Assembly (NCBI GenBank): GCA_963650485.1 | Contig: CAVJLN010000007.1 | Span: 1-64,000 of the forward strand | Reading direction: 5' to 3' | Length of the DNA stretch: 64,000 nucleotides | Source of the DNA: Suilimivivens sp963650485 | GTDB lineage: Bacteria > Bacillota > Clostridia > Lachnospirales > Lachnospiraceae | Shown: piece by piece, positions 43,420-51,806 of the stretch | Numbering within the stretch: position 1 is the first letter of the stretch | Layout: each line of letters starts with the position of its first letter | Program-made: the position numbers and the translations under genes | Notes under the pieces: generated by a model | The model's database searches: none | What the model saw: only the letters and a program-made list of their open reading frames with translations | What the model was told of the DNA's origin: nothing

Positions 43420-44322
43420 TTAATTCACAGCACCAATCAGCTCCTGAACATCTTCTATGCCATACTTTGTCATATATTGTTCGATTCCATCTACAATCTC
43501 AACGGTTGCGTACGGATTCATAAAGTTCACAGCCCCAATGGAAACGGCTGTCGCTCCGGCAAGCAGGAACTCGATTGCATCCTCTGCTGTCGCAATGCCG
43601 CCCATACCAATCACCGGAATTTTGACTGCATGGGAAACCTGATAAACCATACGAACTGCTACCGGCTTGATTGCAGGACCGGACATGCCGCCGGTCTTGT
43701 TCGCCAGTGCAAAGGTTCTCTTATGAATGTCAATCTTCATACCTGTAATTGTATTGATCAAAGAAATTGCATCTGCACCCGCAGCCTCTGCTGCCTTTGC
43801 CATCTCGGTAATATCCGTTACATTCGGACTTAACTTCATAATAATCGGCTTTTTTGCCACATTTTTGATCCTGGAAGTAATGTCAAACAGGCAGTCCGCC
43901 TTCTGACCAAAGGCAATCGCCCCCTCCTTGACATTCGGGCAGGATACATTAATTTCCAGCATATCTGCCACACTGTCATTTAACTTTTCCACAACCTCCA
44001 GATAATCCTCTACAGTTTTTCCACAGACATTCACGATAATCTTCGTGTCATACTGCTGTAAAAAGGGAATATCACGCTTTAGGAACACATCAATTCCCGG
44101 GTTCTGTAACCCGATGGCATTCAACATTCCGCCGTAAACCTCCGTTACACGCGGCGTTGGATTGCCCGGCCACGGTACATTGGCAACGCCCTTCGTCACA
44201 ACGGCTCCCAGACGGTTCAGATCTACGAAATCCCCATATTCCATACCGGAGCCAAACGTTCCCGATGCAGTCATCACCGGATTTTTAAAGGTTACTCCTG
44301 CGATTGTTACACTTGTGTTCAT
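43420..44322 (-). CDS. pyrD: Dihydroorotate dehydrogenase, class 1B catalytic subunit
   Basis: A 300-residue FMN enzyme oxidising dihydroorotate to orotate. The catalytic Cys128 lies in EINVSCPNVKEG; VTKGVANVPWPGNPTPR and GMGGIATAEDAIEFLLAGA are FMN-binding segments. It is followed in the pathway complex by PyrK, which is encoded directly upstream: the pyrK stop abuts this ATG. Class 1B enzymes (PyrD2K2) use NAD+. The next gene downstream is sipL, 128 bases away. Confidence 0.95.
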   Translation of the reverse strand: MNTSVTIAGVTFKNPVMTASGTFGSGMEYGDFVDLNRLGAVVTKGVANVPWPGNPTPRVTEVYGGMLNAIGLQNPGIDVFLKRDIPFLQQYDTKIIVNVCGKTVEDYLEVVEKLNDSVADMLEINVSCPNVKEGAIAFGQKADCLFDITSRIKNVAKKPIIMKLSPNVTDITEMAKAAEAAGADAISLINTITGMKIDIHKRTFALANKTGGMSGPAIKPVAVRMVYQVSHAVKIPVIGMGGIATAEDAIEFLLAGATAVSIGAVNFMNPYATVEIVDGIEQYMTKYGIEDVQELIGAVN

Positions 44323-45123
44323 TTAGATCTCAACCTCCTCAGCCAGAAATACAGGTCCTTCCGTGCAGATTCTTGCATTATGAACCTGTGAATGCTCATC
44401 CTTTTTCGTTGTCCTGCACACACATCCAAGACAGGCTCCGATTCCACAAGCCATATGTTCTTCCAGCGAAATATATGCCGGAATAGCTCTTTCCGAAGCC
44501 TCCTGTTTGATGGCTCGAAGCATCATCATCGGACCACACGCCATCATCACGGACGGCTGCACGTCGGTTTCTTGTAATGCAGTGAGGACATTGCCCTTCA
44601 TTCCGACACTGCCATCTTCGGTTGCCACATAAACCGTACTGTATTTTTCAAAATCCTCTTTCAGGAACAGATTCTTATCACGGTATCCAATAAAGACAGA
44701 TGGCTTCTTTCCTGCTGCCGCAAGTTCCTTGGCAAGCTGCAGCATCGGGGGAATCCCGATTCCTCCACCATATAGGGTAATTTCCGTAAATTCCGGATTC
44801 TTTGCAAGAAGCTCGGAAACCTTGTATCCATTTCCAAGGATACCAAGAATTTCTACCGTATCTCCCTTTTTTAAAGAAGAAAACTCCTTCGTGCCCTTTC
44901 CTGCAACCCGGTATACCAGGCGCAGTGCCGTCTTGTCCCCACTGACCTCACAAATACTGATCGGACGTGGGAGAAGGGTTGCCGCATTTTTCGGATAAAC
45001 TCCGATGAACTGACCGGCACCTGCTTCCTTCGCAAGCTCCGTTGCAAGCCACAAATCATAAATTCCCTCTGCCAGCTTCTGCTGCGAAAGCACAATCGCT
45101 GTTTGTTTTGCTTTTTTACTCAT
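44323..45123 (-). CDS. pyrK: Dihydroorotate dehydrogenase electron-transfer subunit
   Basis: A 266-residue ferredoxin-reductase-like protein. FAD is bound by LLPRPISICE; the NAD site is GGGIGIPPML; the [2Fe-2S] cluster is held by CGIGACLGCVC and a later Cys in ARICTEGPVF. It passes electrons from PyrD to NAD+. Adjacent genes pyrK and pyrD are certainly one transcript. The upstream gap to pyrC carries a terminator-like hairpin. Confidence 0.94.
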   Translation of the reverse strand: MSKKAKQTAIVLSQQKLAEGIYDLWLATELAKEAGAGQFIGVYPKNAATLLPRPISICEVSGDKTALRLVYRVAGKGTKEFSSLKKGDTVEILGILGNGYKVSELLAKNPEFTEITLYGGGIGIPPMLQLAKELAAAGKKPSVFIGYRDKNLFLKEDFEKYSTVYVATEDGSVGMKGNVLTALQETDVQPSVMMACGPMMMLRAIKQEASERAIPAYISLEEHMACGIGACLGCVCRTTKKDEHSQVHNARICTEGPVFLAEEVEI

Positions 45124-45206
45124 AATTGCGTTTCATTCCCTGATCACCTGAACGGTGAAATCTGATGAATGTTTCCTTTCTTTATATTATATGATGCCAG
45201 TGTCAA

Positions 45207-45253
45207 AAGGTCTAAACCCACATGAGCTCGCTCATAGGTGGGGGAAAGACCTT
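45207..45253 (-). terminator. Long stem-loop between pyrC and pyrK (terminator or attenuator)
   Basis: On the minus strand AAGGTCT-ttcCCCCACcTATGAGC pairs with GCTCATgTGGGttt-AGACCTT, about 19 paired bases with small internal loops, and is followed by TTG. It could end pyrC transcription or regulate entry into pyrKD. I do not see the PyrR-binding consensus clearly. Confidence 0.5.
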
Positions 45254-45310
45254 GGAATCCGCCCCGATATGAGCATAAAAGTCGAGGGCCTTTGACCCTG
45301 GGCAGCATTA
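45254..45310. repeat. Dispersed intergenic repeat, copy 2
   Basis: GCATAAAAGTCGAGGGCC and TTTGACCCTGGGCAGCAT form the right part; they match the right part of 10514-10574 over about 36 bases, and the left end again has GGAATCCGC. It lies directly upstream of the pyrC-pyrK hairpin on the minus strand. The end TTTGACCCTGGGCAGCAT is also a rough inverted copy of ATGATGCCAGTGTCAAAA at 45191-45208, so hairpin and repeat together may form one larger palindromic element. Confidence 0.55.
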
Positions 45311-45332
45311 GATTTCATCGTAAGTAAAACTC

Positions 45333-46661
45333 TTAAAGCTTCCGGTATACGATCTGCCCGCCACAGATGGTCGCATGCACCACTCCCGGAAGCTCTTCTC
45401 CGATAAAAGGAGAATTCGCTGACTTCGACGCAAAATCCTGAACCTTCCAGATTTCCTCCGGATCAAAAATCACCAGATCTGCCGCTTTTCCTTCCTCCAG
45501 AGTTCCTCCCTGCAAATCATACAATGCACAGGGTGCCGTACTCATTCTCTGTATCAGCTGCGGATAGGTAAGCTTTTGCTTCTGTACCAATTCCCGGATT
45601 CCCAGGGACATTGCTGTTTCCAGACCGATAATTCCACTGGGTGCCTCTGTAATCGGCTTTTCCTTTTCTTCTTTGCTGTGCGGTGCATGATCGGTTGCAA
45701 TCAGATCAATCGTTCCATCCTGCAGTCCCGCAAGAATCGCCTGCCTGTCCTCCTCCTCACGAAGCGGCGGATTCATTTTTGCAAGCGTTCCCCTGGCAAT
45801 AACCGCATCCTCTGTCAGGGTAAAATGATGCGGGGTTGCCTCCGCATGGACATCTGCTCCTGCAACCCTGCCCTTTCTGACAAGCTCGACTCCCTCTTTC
45901 GTACTGATATGCTGGATCACAACCGTTGCTCCCGTCTGAAGCGCCAGCCGGATATCCCTCTCAATCATGGTAATCTCCGCATCACGCTTCGATCCGCCGA
46001 TTCCGTAAAAGGCTGCTGCCTTACCGGCATTCACTCCATTATTCTGAATATACTTCGAATCCTCCTCATGGAAGCTGATCGGCTTATGGCACAAAGCCGC
46101 CTGCTCCATCGCCTTTGTCACCGTCTCTTCTGACAGGATCGGAACCCCATCGTCCGTAAATCCTACTGCTCCTGCCTCACTTAACTGTTCCATGTCCACA
46201 AGCTCTTTTCCGGCCATTCCCATAGTCACATTCGCACAGCTGTGAATATGGATTCCCGTCTGTGCCCCCTTTTGAAGTACATATTGCAGAGTTTCCACCC
46301 GATCCACACACGGCTTCGTATTTGCCATCAGCACAATCTGTGTATAGCCGCCCTTCTTTGCAGCCTCCGCTCCCGACAGAATATCTTCTTTATAGGTAAA
46401 GCCCGGATCCCGGAAATGCACATGCGTATCCGCAAGCCCCGGCGCAATCAGCATTCCTTTTGCATCAAAGACTTCGGTTCCGCTTTCTTCCTCCACATCA
46501 GCGCATCCCTTTTCTTTCTCCTCATAACCGCAATCCTCATCCGAAGTATTCTCACTCCTTCTTACAATCCTTGCAATTACACCATCCTTAACATACAGAT
46601 CTGCCGGATATACTGCATCTGCGACAGGATCTATGATCTTTCCATTCTTAATTATCAGCAT
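45333..46661 (-). CDS. pyrC: Dihydroorotase
   Basis: A 442-residue zinc amidohydrolase forming dihydroorotate from carbamoyl-aspartate. Metal ligands: DTHVHFRDPG at about residue 80, the HxxS/H segments VIQHIS and HAEATPHHF, and IATDHAPHSKEEK near residue 320. Start: ATG 46661 with AGAGG upstream (MLIIKNGKII). A short non-conserved stretch (about 25-50, EDCGYEEKEKGCADVEE) is inserted in the N-terminal small domain. The gene follows the orphan antitoxin by 30 bases and shares its promoter unless another is hidden. Confidence 0.93.
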   Translation of the reverse strand: MLIIKNGKIIDPVADAVYPADLYVKDGVIARIVRRSENTSDEDCGYEEKEKGCADVEEESGTEVFDAKGMLIAPGLADTHVHFRDPGFTYKEDILSGAEAAKKGGYTQIVLMANTKPCVDRVETLQYVLQKGAQTGIHIHSCANVTMGMAGKELVDMEQLSEAGAVGFTDDGVPILSEETVTKAMEQAALCHKPISFHEEDSKYIQNNGVNAGKAAAFYGIGGSKRDAEITMIERDIRLALQTGATVVIQHISTKEGVELVRKGRVAGADVHAEATPHHFTLTEDAVIARGTLAKMNPPLREEEDRQAILAGLQDGTIDLIATDHAPHSKEEKEKPITEAPSGIIGLETAMSLGIRELVQKQKLTYPQLIQRMSTAPCALYDLQGGTLEEGKAADLVIFDPEEIWKVQDFASKSANSPFIGEELPGVVHATICGGQIVYRKL

Positions 46662-46691
46662 GTAATTCCTCTTTTCTATACCCAATATTTA

Positions 46692-46961
46692 CTAATCCAG
46701 ATCCTCCATAGCTTCTGAGAAGCTGCTATACCTCTTCGTGTCAGGATCTTTACTAATTCTTTTTGCTTCTTCCATTGCTTCCAGAACCTCAGACTTATAT
46801 TGGGGAACTACCACATCAAAAGGAAGTCCTCCGCGCATAACACACTGTCTGAGAAATACATTCATTGCTCCAGACATATCCATTCCTAATTGTGCAAAAA
46901 GCTCTGTAGCCTGTTTTTTTAAATCTTCATCAATTCTTACCTGCGTAGGTACTGTAGCCAT
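46692..46961 (-). CDS. RelB/DinJ-type antitoxin, without an adjacent toxin
   Basis: An 89-residue protein. The first 45 residues are a ribbon-helix-helix DNA-binding region (TQVRIDEDLKKQATELFAQLGMDMSGAMNVFLRQ), and GGLPFDV is the typical DinJ junction. The C-terminal arm that would wrap the toxin is present (KRISKDPDTKRYSSFSEAMEDLD). Start: ATG 46961 after GGGAGG. A YafQ/RelE toxin normally follows; here pyrC follows instead, 30 bases away, and no toxin remnant fits in the gap. The toxin was lost, or the protein now acts alone. Confidence 0.85.
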   Translation of the reverse strand: MATVPTQVRIDEDLKKQATELFAQLGMDMSGAMNVFLRQCVMRGGLPFDVVVPQYKSEVLEAMEEAKRISKDPDTKRYSSFSEAMEDLD

Positions 46962-47010
46962 ATAAACACCTCCCATACTAATATCTGACTATAGTATACA
47001 CTCATCTCTT

Positions 47011-47046
47011 AATTCATATTATATGAATTAGTCCCATCTTTGTCAA
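47011..47046 (-). promoter_or_regulatory. Consensus promoter with palindromic operator over its -10 box
   Basis: On the minus strand TTGACA (47046-47041), 17 bases, TATAAT (47023-47018), a perfect sigma-A promoter. The -10 lies inside the perfect inverted repeat AATTCATA-TTA-TATGAATT (47011-47029), the expected place for RelB/DinJ autorepression. Confidence 0.8.
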
Positions 47047-47189
47047 CGATTTGCTTTACATTGTAATGTAATTGCAAAATACCAATACACCTTGCAAAAA
47101 GTCATCGTATTTGACCTGCATTTATTCATAACCCCATTGGAAAAAACATAAAATAAACCAATTCCTTAATATTAATTTCGAGGTTTTCC

Positions 47190-47648
47190 ATGAAAAACTT
47201 AATTCTATTCCATTCCTTTCCAAATAAAATGTTTCTAAGGCTCTTTTCCGTGTTATGCCTGCTTGTCCTTTTATTCATGACCGCCTGTGCAGGCAAGAAC
47301 CAGAAGGATTCCCTTGCTCGGATTAAAAATCTGGAATTCACCGTTCTGTCCGAAGATGCCATTCCGGAGGAAATGCAGAAGGTCATTCAGGAAAAGCATC
47401 CCAATCCCTTCAAAATCACTTATTCCGACAACGGCTTCCTATACATTGGAATCGGCTACGGCGAGCAGCTTACCGGCGGCTTCGGTATCACCGTAAATGA
47501 CCTTTACCTCACAGAAAACGCCATTTACTTTGACACCACCCTCCTCGGTCCTTCCACCGACAGTGAAACTCCGGTCAGTGACACCGCCTCCTACCCTTAT
47601 CTTGTCATAAAAACTGAGTACATCGATGAGCCTGTCGTATTCAAGTAA
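47190..47648 (+). CDS. PrcB-domain lipoprotein
   Basis: A 152-residue putative lipoprotein: long N-terminal region, hydrophobic helix (LFSVLCLLVLLFMTAC), and lipobox Cys33. The mature part carries the PrcB C-terminal pattern YIGIGYGEQLTGGFGITVNDLYLTENAIYFDTTLLGPS (about 88-125), named for a Treponema protease-complex subunit. Its role in Clostridia is unknown; membrane-surface location is expected. GAGG precedes the ATG by six bases; an internal ATG at residue 14 is possible. Confidence 0.75.
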   Translation: MKNLILFHSFPNKMFLRLFSVLCLLVLLFMTACAGKNQKDSLARIKNLEFTVLSEDAIPEEMQKVIQEKHPNPFKITYSDNGFLYIGIGYGEQLTGGFGITVNDLYLTENAIYFDTTLLGPSTDSETPVSDTASYPYLVIKTEYIDEPVVFK

Positions 47649-47682
47649 TCCTGAATATACTATGGCCTTGTTGCCTGACGCA

Positions 47683-47831
47683 GGATTTTAGAAGTTCTAC
47701 TATTTCGTACACAATCAGCATGGATTGGACACGGATGTCCAATCCAGCAGCAATCGAGCCCGGATGGCTCGTTGATGCGTTTGCGTCCTATCTAAATAAC
47801 CTATCCGAAATAGTTTAGAACTTCTTGATCC
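47683..47831. mobile_element. Second MITE-like palindromic element
   Basis: GGATTTTAGAAGTTCTAC (47683 on) with TATTTCG forms an imperfect inverted repeat with CGAAATAGTTTAGAACTTC continuing TTGATCC (47806-47831). Inside are two perfect or near-perfect hairpins with the same CGGA loop: GGATTGGACA-CGGA-TGTCCAATCC (47722-47745) and CAATCGAGCC-CGGAT-GGCTCGTTG (47751-47774). About 149 bp, no coding content. It occupies most of the 47649-48055 gap. Confidence 0.5.
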
Positions 47832-48010
47832 GGAGTATCGCACAAGGACAAGTATTTTGCACTTTTTCTCAGCCTTAATTTTCTCATCCCAATATAAATG
47901 CATTCAAAAAGACCATGGCGCAAGCGGTGCATATACACCTGCTCACGCCACGGCCTTCTGTTGTAATTTCCTTTTACCAAATGTTTCAAACTTCTAGGGA
48001 GATTTTCCAT
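47801..48010 (-). CDS. Questionable small basic protein
   Basis: A 69-codon frame, MENLPRSLKHLVKGNYNRRP... through RKLRLRKSAKYLSLCD, rich in Arg and Lys. The ribosome site is weak (GGAAAGAATAA). Its last ten codons lie within the arm of the MITE-like element, so the true 3' end may have been replaced. No family recognised. It may be a chance frame. Confidence 0.25.
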   Translation of the reverse strand: MENLPRSLKHLVKGNYNRRPWREQVYMHRLRHGLFECIYIGMRKLRLRKSAKYLSLCDTPDQEVLNYFG

Positions 48011-48055
48011 TTATTCTTTCCGGGATTACAACTCTTTCATCACTTTTACTGATTT

Positions 48056-49546
48056 TTACTGGTTCGTCATCTGTTTCCCAAGAGTAACCTGTACGTCCTT
48101 GGACTGATATCCGGATGGACTTCCCTGCATAATGGTCAGCGTTACGGTATCACCAGCCTGATAATAGTTCATTTCTTCCTTTAATTCTTCCATGGTTTCT
48201 ATAGTCTGACCATCGATTGCGGTAATAATATCGCCACGAACAAGTCCGGCTGCGGCTGCTCCTGAATTATCGGTTACAGAAGAGATATAAACACCCATCG
48301 GGATACCATAAACCTCAGAATACTGGGACTCTACATTCACGCCGGTAATACCAAGAACACCCTTATTGGCTTCATCCACCTTCAGTCTTGTTTCCTTCTG
48401 CATCAGTTCTTCAATAATTGGCTTTGCATCGGAGATCGGGATTGCATAGCCTATACCTTCTACAGTGCTGCCACCGATCTTATTAGAGTTAATACCGATC
48501 ACTTCACCTTTGGTATTCAGTAATGCACCACCGGAGTTACCGGGGTTAATTGCTGCATCGGTCTGGATAAAGGTATTAATCTGAGAATCTCCGGTCTGAT
48601 CCTGTTGGGAATTAACGGCGATCGGTCGATTCAAAGCACTGACAACACCGGTTGTTACGGACTGTCCATAACCTAATGCATTACCAATGGCAATCACAGG
48701 TTCGCCTACGGTCAGATCATCCGAGCTTCCTAATGTTGCAATTGAAATCTCGTTCAAGGTATCCTGCTTGATATCCGATAACTGAACAGCCAGTACCGCC
48801 AGATCCTTATCGGCATCCGTACCCTTGATCTGTGCCTCTACCTGTTCCTCATCAACGAACTGTACAGACAGGGTATCTGCAGATTCTACTACGTGATAGT
48901 TTGTAACAATTAAGAGTTCACTGTCATTTTCACCAACAATAATACCGGATCCGGAGCTTACTGCTTCACTGCTGTATACCTGTCCGAAATATGTTCCACG
49001 CTGTACATAAGTATTGCTGACGGATACAACGGACGGCATCACTGCCTTTACTACCTGCGTGACATCTGTAACAACAGTCTCTGTCTGTGTCTGCTCTGAA
49101 AGTGCATCCTCTGTCTGCTTAATACTGCCGGATGCTGCCTCTGCGGTATCAGAACTGCTGTCTGGAAGCAATGCATCTGATGTTGTATCTTCAGTACCGG
49201 AAGCCTCTGCTACGGTACTGTCCTGGGAAGAATTTCCCATCATTGTGGAAAAAGCACTCCTGGCTCTGTCAATTCCACTATGTGCTGCGTCTACTGCCTG
49301 AAAACCAATTCCTGCAAAGACACCAAATACCAATCCACAGCACAAACCCGCTAAAATCTTTTTGCCAAATCCACCGGATTGCTTTTTCTGTTTTACGGGT
49401 TTTGCCTGCTGGTGATTCATCTGAGACTGCTGAAAGCTGGTCGAAGATGTCTGGTAATAATTCTGTCCCTGTGTTCCTGAAGCGGAACTCTGGTTTGGAT
49501 TTGTCTGGTTTGTATAATAATTATTTGTATATCTATTCTCATCCAT
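48056..49546 (-). CDS. HtrA/DegP-type serine protease with PDZ domain
   Basis: A 496-residue membrane-anchored protease. A Gln/Asn-rich cytoplasmic tail (1-60) and one helix (64-84) precede an acidic linker (100-160). The trypsin-like domain has His218 (TNYHVV), Asp248 (DKDLAV) and Ser338 (GNSGGAL). A PDZ domain (about 395-490; GVYISSVTDNSGAAAAGLVRGD) closes the protein. It degrades or refolds misfolded proteins at the outer membrane face. Start: ATG after GGAGG. A T-poor gap separates it from the small frame downstream. Confidence 0.93.
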   Translation of the reverse strand: MDENRYTNNYYTNQTNPNQSSASGTQGQNYYQTSSTSFQQSQMNHQQAKPVKQKKQSGGFGKKILAGLCCGLVFGVFAGIGFQAVDAAHSGIDRARSAFSTMMGNSSQDSTVAEASGTEDTTSDALLPDSSSDTAEAASGSIKQTEDALSEQTQTETVVTDVTQVVKAVMPSVVSVSNTYVQRGTYFGQVYSSEAVSSGSGIIVGENDSELLIVTNYHVVESADTLSVQFVDEEQVEAQIKGTDADKDLAVLAVQLSDIKQDTLNEISIATLGSSDDLTVGEPVIAIGNALGYGQSVTTGVVSALNRPIAVNSQQDQTGDSQINTFIQTDAAINPGNSGGALLNTKGEVIGINSNKIGGSTVEGIGYAIPISDAKPIIEELMQKETRLKVDEANKGVLGITGVNVESQYSEVYGIPMGVYISSVTDNSGAAAAGLVRGDIITAIDGQTIETMEELKEEMNYYQAGDTVTLTIMQGSPSGYQSKDVQVTLGKQMTNQ

Positions 49547-49645
49547 GATAACTGCCTCCTTTAAAACCTTTTCTTTCTTCTATGGTTCACAGTATAGGAA
49601 ACAAATGTGTTGAAATTGTGTCTTAAATATGTTCCTTTTGTGTCA

Positions 49646-49686
49646 TTTAAAAAATCCGCATCCTCTTTCTTTGAAGATACGGATTT
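49646..49686 (-). terminator. Rho-independent terminator of glmS
   Basis: On the minus strand AAATCCGTATC and GATGCGGATTT pair with one mismatch around a 13-base loop, followed by TTTTTTAA. It lies 30 bases past the glmS stop. Confidence 0.85.
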
Positions 49687-49716
49687 CTCTGTTTTATGTG
49701 CCTTTTATACGGCTTT

Positions 49717-51543
49717 TTACTCTACCGTTACAGACTTTGCAAGGTTACGGGGCTTATCGACGTCAAGTCCCTTACCAACGGATACATAATAAGCAAACAT
49801 CTGGAATGGAATAATTGCCAGTGAGTTCGTAAAGTACTTGTTGGTCTGCGGAATGTAAAGTACATAATCGGCAGTATCCTCAATATCATCATGTCCGGTC
49901 GTTGTGAGGGCTAATACAAATGCCCCTCTGGACTTCACTTCACGGATATTGCTGATCGTCTTCATATACAGATCTTCCTGCGTAAGAGAAGTCATCACCA
50001 ACGTACCATCTTCAATCAGTGAAATCGGTCCATGCTTTAATTCCCCTGCCGCATAAGCCTCCGAATGCATATAAGTAATTTCCTTAAGCTTCAGGGAGCC
50101 CTCCATGGATAAGGTATAATCCAACCCTCTTCCGATAAAGAAAACACTCTTGGCAGCTACATAACGGTTTGCAAACCGCTGGATCTTGGTCTTATTACCG
50201 AGAAGCAGTTCAATCTGCTCCGGCAGACGGCGAAGATCCATGACAAGCTGCTGATACTCTTCTTCGGAAATCGTCCCCTTCACTTTTGCAAACTTCATTG
50301 CCAGAAGATAAAGAGCTATCAACTGTGCGGAATATGCTTTCGTGGAAGCCACCGCAATTTCCGGCCCTGCCCATGTATACATGACGCTGTCTGCTTCTCT
50401 CGCAATGGAAGAACCAACCACATTCACAATACCTAATACCCTTGCGCCACGTGCCTTGGAATCCCGAAGTGCCTGCAGGGTATCTGCGGTCTCTCCGGAC
50501 TGGCTGATCACAATCACCAGTGCTCCCTCTTCAATGATCGGATTGCGGTAACGGAACTCGGATGCCATATCCACTTCTACGGAAATCCGAGCCATGGATT
50601 CCATGATATACTTGGCTGCCATGCCGGCATGATACGCCGTACCACATGCCACAATATGAATACGGGAAAGCTTTTTGATTTCTTCATCGGTCATATGAAG
50701 CTCTTCAATCTCCACATTACTATCCTTCATATGCTTTTCAAAGGTCTCGCGCACGGCTCTTGGCTGGTCGTAGATCTCCTTTAACATAAAATGCTCATAT
50801 CCACCCTTGGCAACTGCCTCTGCATCCCAGTCAATATGAGAAGGTATTTTTTGAATTTCCTCTTCATCTACGGTATAGAATCGGATTTCATTCTCTCTTA
50901 AAACTGCCACTTCCTGATTGTCAATGTAATATACCTCTCTGGTATATTTCAAAACTGCCGGTACATCGGATGCAATAAAGCTGCCTTCACCGCTTGTGCC
51001 GACAATCAGTGGAGAATCCTTCCGTACAGCAAAAATTTCATCCGGATGATCTGCAAAAAGGATGCCCAGTGCATAGGAGCCTTCCACACGATGCATGACC
51101 TTCGTAATGGCTTCTAATGGATTTCCTTTATAATAGTAGTCTATCAACTGTACCAGAACCTCAGTATCCGTATCCGATACAAATTCATAGCCATGATCTA
51201 AAAGTCGCTTCTTTAACTGCTGGTAGTTCTCAATAATTCCGTTATGTACGACAGCAATCGTTCCTGCCTTGTTATCATGCGGATGGGCATTCACATCAGT
51301 CGGCTGTCCATGCGTTGCCCATCTGGTATGTCCGATTCCAACAAAACCTGGCATCGTCTCTCCGCCTCTTGTCATATTTTCAAGCACCTGTAGTCTGCCG
51401 GCTGCCTTCTGAATATGAATCTTCTTTCCGTCAAAAACTGCCATACCGGTCGAATCATATCCACGGTATTCAAGCTTTGCAAGTCCCTCTAAAATAATGG
51501 GTGCTGCCTGATGCTTCCCAATATACCCAACAATTCCACACAT
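49717..51543 (-). CDS. glmS: Glutamine--fructose-6-phosphate aminotransferase
   Basis: A 608-residue enzyme making glucosamine-6-phosphate for wall and polysaccharide synthesis. The N-terminal glutaminase starts with the nucleophile Cys2 (MCGIVGYIG); two SIS isomerase domains (SQSGETADTLQALRDSKARG; HSEAYAAGELKHGPISLI) follow, and the C-terminus is DKPRNLAKSVTVE as usual. Start: ATG after GGAGGATCAGAT. The leader, about 105 bases, holds a TGCCTC/GAGGCA stem but no glmS ribozyme core. Confidence 0.96.
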   Translation of the reverse strand: MCGIVGYIGKHQAAPIILEGLAKLEYRGYDSTGMAVFDGKKIHIQKAAGRLQVLENMTRGGETMPGFVGIGHTRWATHGQPTDVNAHPHDNKAGTIAVVHNGIIENYQQLKKRLLDHGYEFVSDTDTEVLVQLIDYYYKGNPLEAITKVMHRVEGSYALGILFADHPDEIFAVRKDSPLIVGTSGEGSFIASDVPAVLKYTREVYYIDNQEVAVLRENEIRFYTVDEEEIQKIPSHIDWDAEAVAKGGYEHFMLKEIYDQPRAVRETFEKHMKDSNVEIEELHMTDEEIKKLSRIHIVACGTAYHAGMAAKYIMESMARISVEVDMASEFRYRNPIIEEGALVIVISQSGETADTLQALRDSKARGARVLGIVNVVGSSIAREADSVMYTWAGPEIAVASTKAYSAQLIALYLLAMKFAKVKGTISEEEYQQLVMDLRRLPEQIELLLGNKTKIQRFANRYVAAKSVFFIGRGLDYTLSMEGSLKLKEITYMHSEAYAAGELKHGPISLIEDGTLVMTSLTQEDLYMKTISNIREVKSRGAFVLALTTTGHDDIEDTADYVLYIPQTNKYFTNSLAIIPFQMFAYYVSVGKGLDVDKPRNLAKSVTVE

Positions 51544-51654
51544 ATCTGATCCTCCAAAATCAACCTGAACTTCTATCCTGATCTTTAAATTCTTATCGCT
51601 GCTATTTTGTTATTGGCATTTTGCCTCCAAAGTGCTTAGAGGCACTCTGATATA

Positions 51655-51683
51655 TTTATAACATTTTTATGTCATACTGGCAA
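51655..51683 (-). promoter_or_regulatory. Probable sigma-A promoter of glmS
   Basis: On the minus strand TTGCCA (51683-51678), 17 bases, TATAAA (51660-51655). The remaining sequence up to the GT2 stop at 51807 shows no other signal. Confidence 0.55.
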
Positions 51684-51806
51684 CCCTATTCCCGGTCTGC
51701 ATTCACCACGCACTCACCACGTCAGTTCCAATAGCGTATTCCTCGTACCTCTCAAATCATGTTCTTACGCAGCCTGACAGCAAGTGTCCGGCTGCTGTTG
51801 AAACAG

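Noticed and set aside
46692..46976. Complete toxin-antitoxin module at the antitoxin gene
   Set aside because: Only the RelB/DinJ-type antitoxin is present; the 30-base gap before pyrC and the upstream region hold no toxin.
51544..51660. glmS ribozyme in the glmS leader
   Set aside because: The leader from the predicted start is only about 105 bases and has neither the ribozyme core nor its cleavage-site context.
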